Shown here: in pieces, positions 63,401 through 64,000 of the stretch
Layout: every line of letters starts with the position of its first letter
Numbering within the stretch: position 1 is the first letter of the stretch
Source: Mycolicibacterium insubricum
Lineage (GTDB): Bacteria; Actinomycetota; Actinomycetes; Mycobacteriales; Mycobacteriaceae
Length of the DNA stretch: 64,000 nt
NCBI RefSeq assembly: GCF_010731615.1
Contig: NZ_AP022618.1
Span: 1,550,001 to 1,614,000 of the forward strand
Direction of reading: 5' to 3'
Program-made: the position numbers and the translations under genes
The notes under the pieces: model-generated
The model's input: the letters and a program-made list of their open reading frames with translations, nothing else
Databases searched by the model: none
What the model was told of the DNA's origin: nothing

Positions 63401-64000
63401 CAGGTCGGGCAGCAGCAGGTCCGCGCCCCACGGCGGCGGGCCGTCGGTGCGCCACAGCCCGACGGTGACCTCGGCGGCCCGGGCCGCCAGGTCGGCGGAG
63501 GCGGTCAGCACCGCGACCCGGCGCCCGGCGTCGCGCAGCGCCGTCAGCGCGTCGGCCAGCGACTCGTCAACCGATCCGGTGCGCGCGGTCAGCTCGTCGA
63601 ACCCCTGGCCCAGTGAGCGCAGGCCGTCGTCGTCGAGGGTGATCACCCGCAGCCCGACCCGGCGGGCCTCGGTGACCAGCGCCGACGCCAATGGGTCGCG
63701 CAGCGCACTGACCAGGGCCTGCCCGCCGCGGCCGGCGCCGGGGATCGCGGACAGCTTGTGCCAGCCCGGGGTCAGCGTGCCGTCGGCCAGCGCGGCGCGG
63801 GCGGCTTCCCAGGCCTTCGCCCGCCGGGCCGGGGTGACGCCGTCGATCAGCGTGATGGACAGCTCGTCGGTGTAGAGCACCCGCGGGTCGATCAGCAGGG
63901 TGTCGATCACGTCGAGTCGGCGCAGCACCGCCGGGCGCAGGATCAGCGCGCCGTGGCGGCCGGTGAGGCGGCGGCCCAGCGAGATGGCGAACGCCTCCCG
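60464..64000 (-). CDS. ctpH: CtpH-like large P-type metal cation ATPase, 5'-truncated by window edge
   Basis: This P-type ATPase has 1178 visible codons and is open to the right edge, so the start lies outside; the GTG at 63928 is internal. The core is complete: TGES in EADESTLTGESLPVSKS, PEGLP in GVAAVPEGLPLVVTLAQL, phosphorylation site VVCFDKTGTLSENRL, and hinge VTAMVGDGANDAAAIRAATVGV. Several helices follow and a long charged C-terminal tail (about 60 residues, acidic with RAERRRQAEEEADE). The N-terminal extension (GALILRPAVLRRLDVIDTLLIDPRVLYTDE) matches the oversized CtpH/CtpI group. The transported cation is not shown by the sequence. Confidence 0.9.
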   Translation of the reverse strand, partial: REAFAISLGRRLTGRHGALILRPAVLRRLDVIDTLLIDPRVLYTDELSITLIDGVTPARRAKAWEAARAALADGTLTPGWHKLSAIPGAGRGGQALVSALRDPLASALVTEARRVGLRVITLDDDGLRSLGQGFDELTARTGSVDESLADALTALRDAGRRVAVLTASADLAARAAEVTVGLWRTDGPPPWGADLLLPDLAAAWRFIHALPAASLAAQRGVQASASASVLGALMLIPDVPGSGPGSVNLSALAALWTGYRLGAKVFDAPLPHPESGHDWYALPVDEVARLLPRPEHPVHIAADQAGGMAGALTPLHPVADAVGSVWSWAGDMVAAIREDLDDPITPILATGAAATALLGSPLDAAMVAGVLLLNTSISAQQSVHAEHVLGELLAVQEPQARRLLGAIGERDFEMLSAGRLELGDLFLVVSGEVIPADGRIVAAESAEADESTLTGESLPVSKSVDATPGAPLAERSGMVFAGTTLVTGRVTAIVTATGATTQMNRASAMQARKARKVGLQAQLTHITNKALPWSIAGGGAVGLLSLLRGNPIRQAAASGVAIGVAAVPEGLPLVVTLAQLSAARRLTESEVLIRNPRAIEAFARLDVVCFDKTGTLSENRLQVTAIRGVNGVEQADVLAAAADTVLPRTGKRIDHATDEAIRLKAAELGMTITDVDVHLPFQSDRPFAAAIVGNRLSVKGAPEAIIGALGVARDPLTPLIEEMAAAGLRVIAVADRYLTDAQVKAAAADSAKLAELCTAELIPIGVIGIADTPRPSARPLLEELQARGIGVRLITGDHPVTAKVIANDLGLTVSDAELMTGTEWELLTADGRIEAVKRAQVFARMAPEHKVQVVQALEAADLVTAMVGDGANDAAAIRAATVGVGLVASGSDTARTAADVLLLDGQIGALVDAIDEGHQLWRRVQAAVSMLVGHNLGEVSFALITSMLTGHPALSARQILLINMLTDALPAAALAVSPQLGNGLADFDEAALWRSIYLHGVSTTIGATGAWALGRMTGRPERAATVGLAGLVLTQLFSILSESHGPLVVATSAGTFVVMAGVITIPGVSNLFGCTPLGPVGWGQAALAAAGATAFAKVAPGAVEQVGEWLGDKLGSAGDAMMGATGQDRGDDDPEDVERAERRRQAEEEADESPAEQSAEDFVQETVPDIVTDIIEDL

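Overview
The window is a contiguous piece of a high-GC actinobacterial chromosome, almost certainly from the genus Mycobacterium in the broad sense (Mycolicibacterium and relatives). The evidence is a set of recognisably mycobacterial genes: ImuA'/ImuB and DnaE2, the pentapeptide gyrase-protecting protein MfpA, an Rv1747-type double-FHA ABC transporter, the SecA2-pathway chaperone SatS, a CtpH-type P-ATPase and a SAM-IV riboswitch. The gene order also follows the M. tuberculosis H37Rv segment Rv3395c to Rv3296 read backwards, with many deletions and some insertions. That comparison rests on remembered gene order, not on an alignment. No rRNA, tRNA, CRISPR array, prophage or transposase was seen. 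Coding density is very high, and no gene-free stretch longer than about 250 bases exists.

Layout. 1-2136: the 3' end of imuA' and all of imuB, the non-catalytic parts of the damage-induced mutasome. 2153-8704: a nucleoside hydrolase/thioesterase pair, then a usp-ppsA pair behind a possible DosR box, and a WS/DGAT acyltransferase. 8797-12082: dnaE2 directly downstream of a perfect LexA box. 12084-19347: a flavin/F420-type oxidoreductase, a nitroreductase, trmL, mfpA, the FHA-ABC transporter, an old-yellow-enzyme-like oxidoreductase, and folD with a DUF3017 membrane protein. 19366-20396: a Zeta-kinase toxin with a Phd/YefM-like antitoxin and a repeated operator. 20395-23783: a methyltransferase, then metX and an O-acetylhomoserine sulfhydrylase gene under a SAM-IV riboswitch. 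23829-31991: an alpha/beta hydrolase, xthA, trpS, yihY, an SMR exporter, a nitronate monooxygenase, dacB1 (D,D-carboxypeptidase), an SMP-30-like lactonase and a steroid-reductase-like membrane protein. 32011-35470: succinate dehydrogenase sdhCDAB. 35724-41422: nucleoside salvage (cdd, deoA, add, upp, deoD) with satS between. 41599-47452: an amidohydrolase, a gamma-glutamylcyclotransferase-like protein, lpdA, glpD2 and an RluA-type pseudouridine synthase.

47453-54444 is an accessory region. It holds a TetR regulator with a four-half-site operator, an F420-type nitroreductase, a frameshifted amidohydrolase, a frameshifted and catalytically altered second copy of the RluA gene, an LCM-type methyltransferase, a 13E12-type HNH gene behind a PafBC-type DNA-damage promoter, a frameshifted alpha/beta hydrolase and a DsbA-like protein. 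54454-64000: lhr-nei DNA repair, a Lys/Ala/Pro-tailed membrane protein, a newly noted 42-codon leaderless ORF, and a CtpH-like P-type ATPase that runs off the window.

Recurring themes. DNA damage: imuA'-imuB, dnaE2 (LexA), a 13E12 HNH gene (PafBC), xthA, lhr, nei and mfpA all lie within 64 kb. Nucleoside salvage: iunH, cdd, deoA, add, upp, deoD. Many transcripts look leaderless: a TANNNT -10 hexamer ends 6-8 bases before the start codon at 18 genes.
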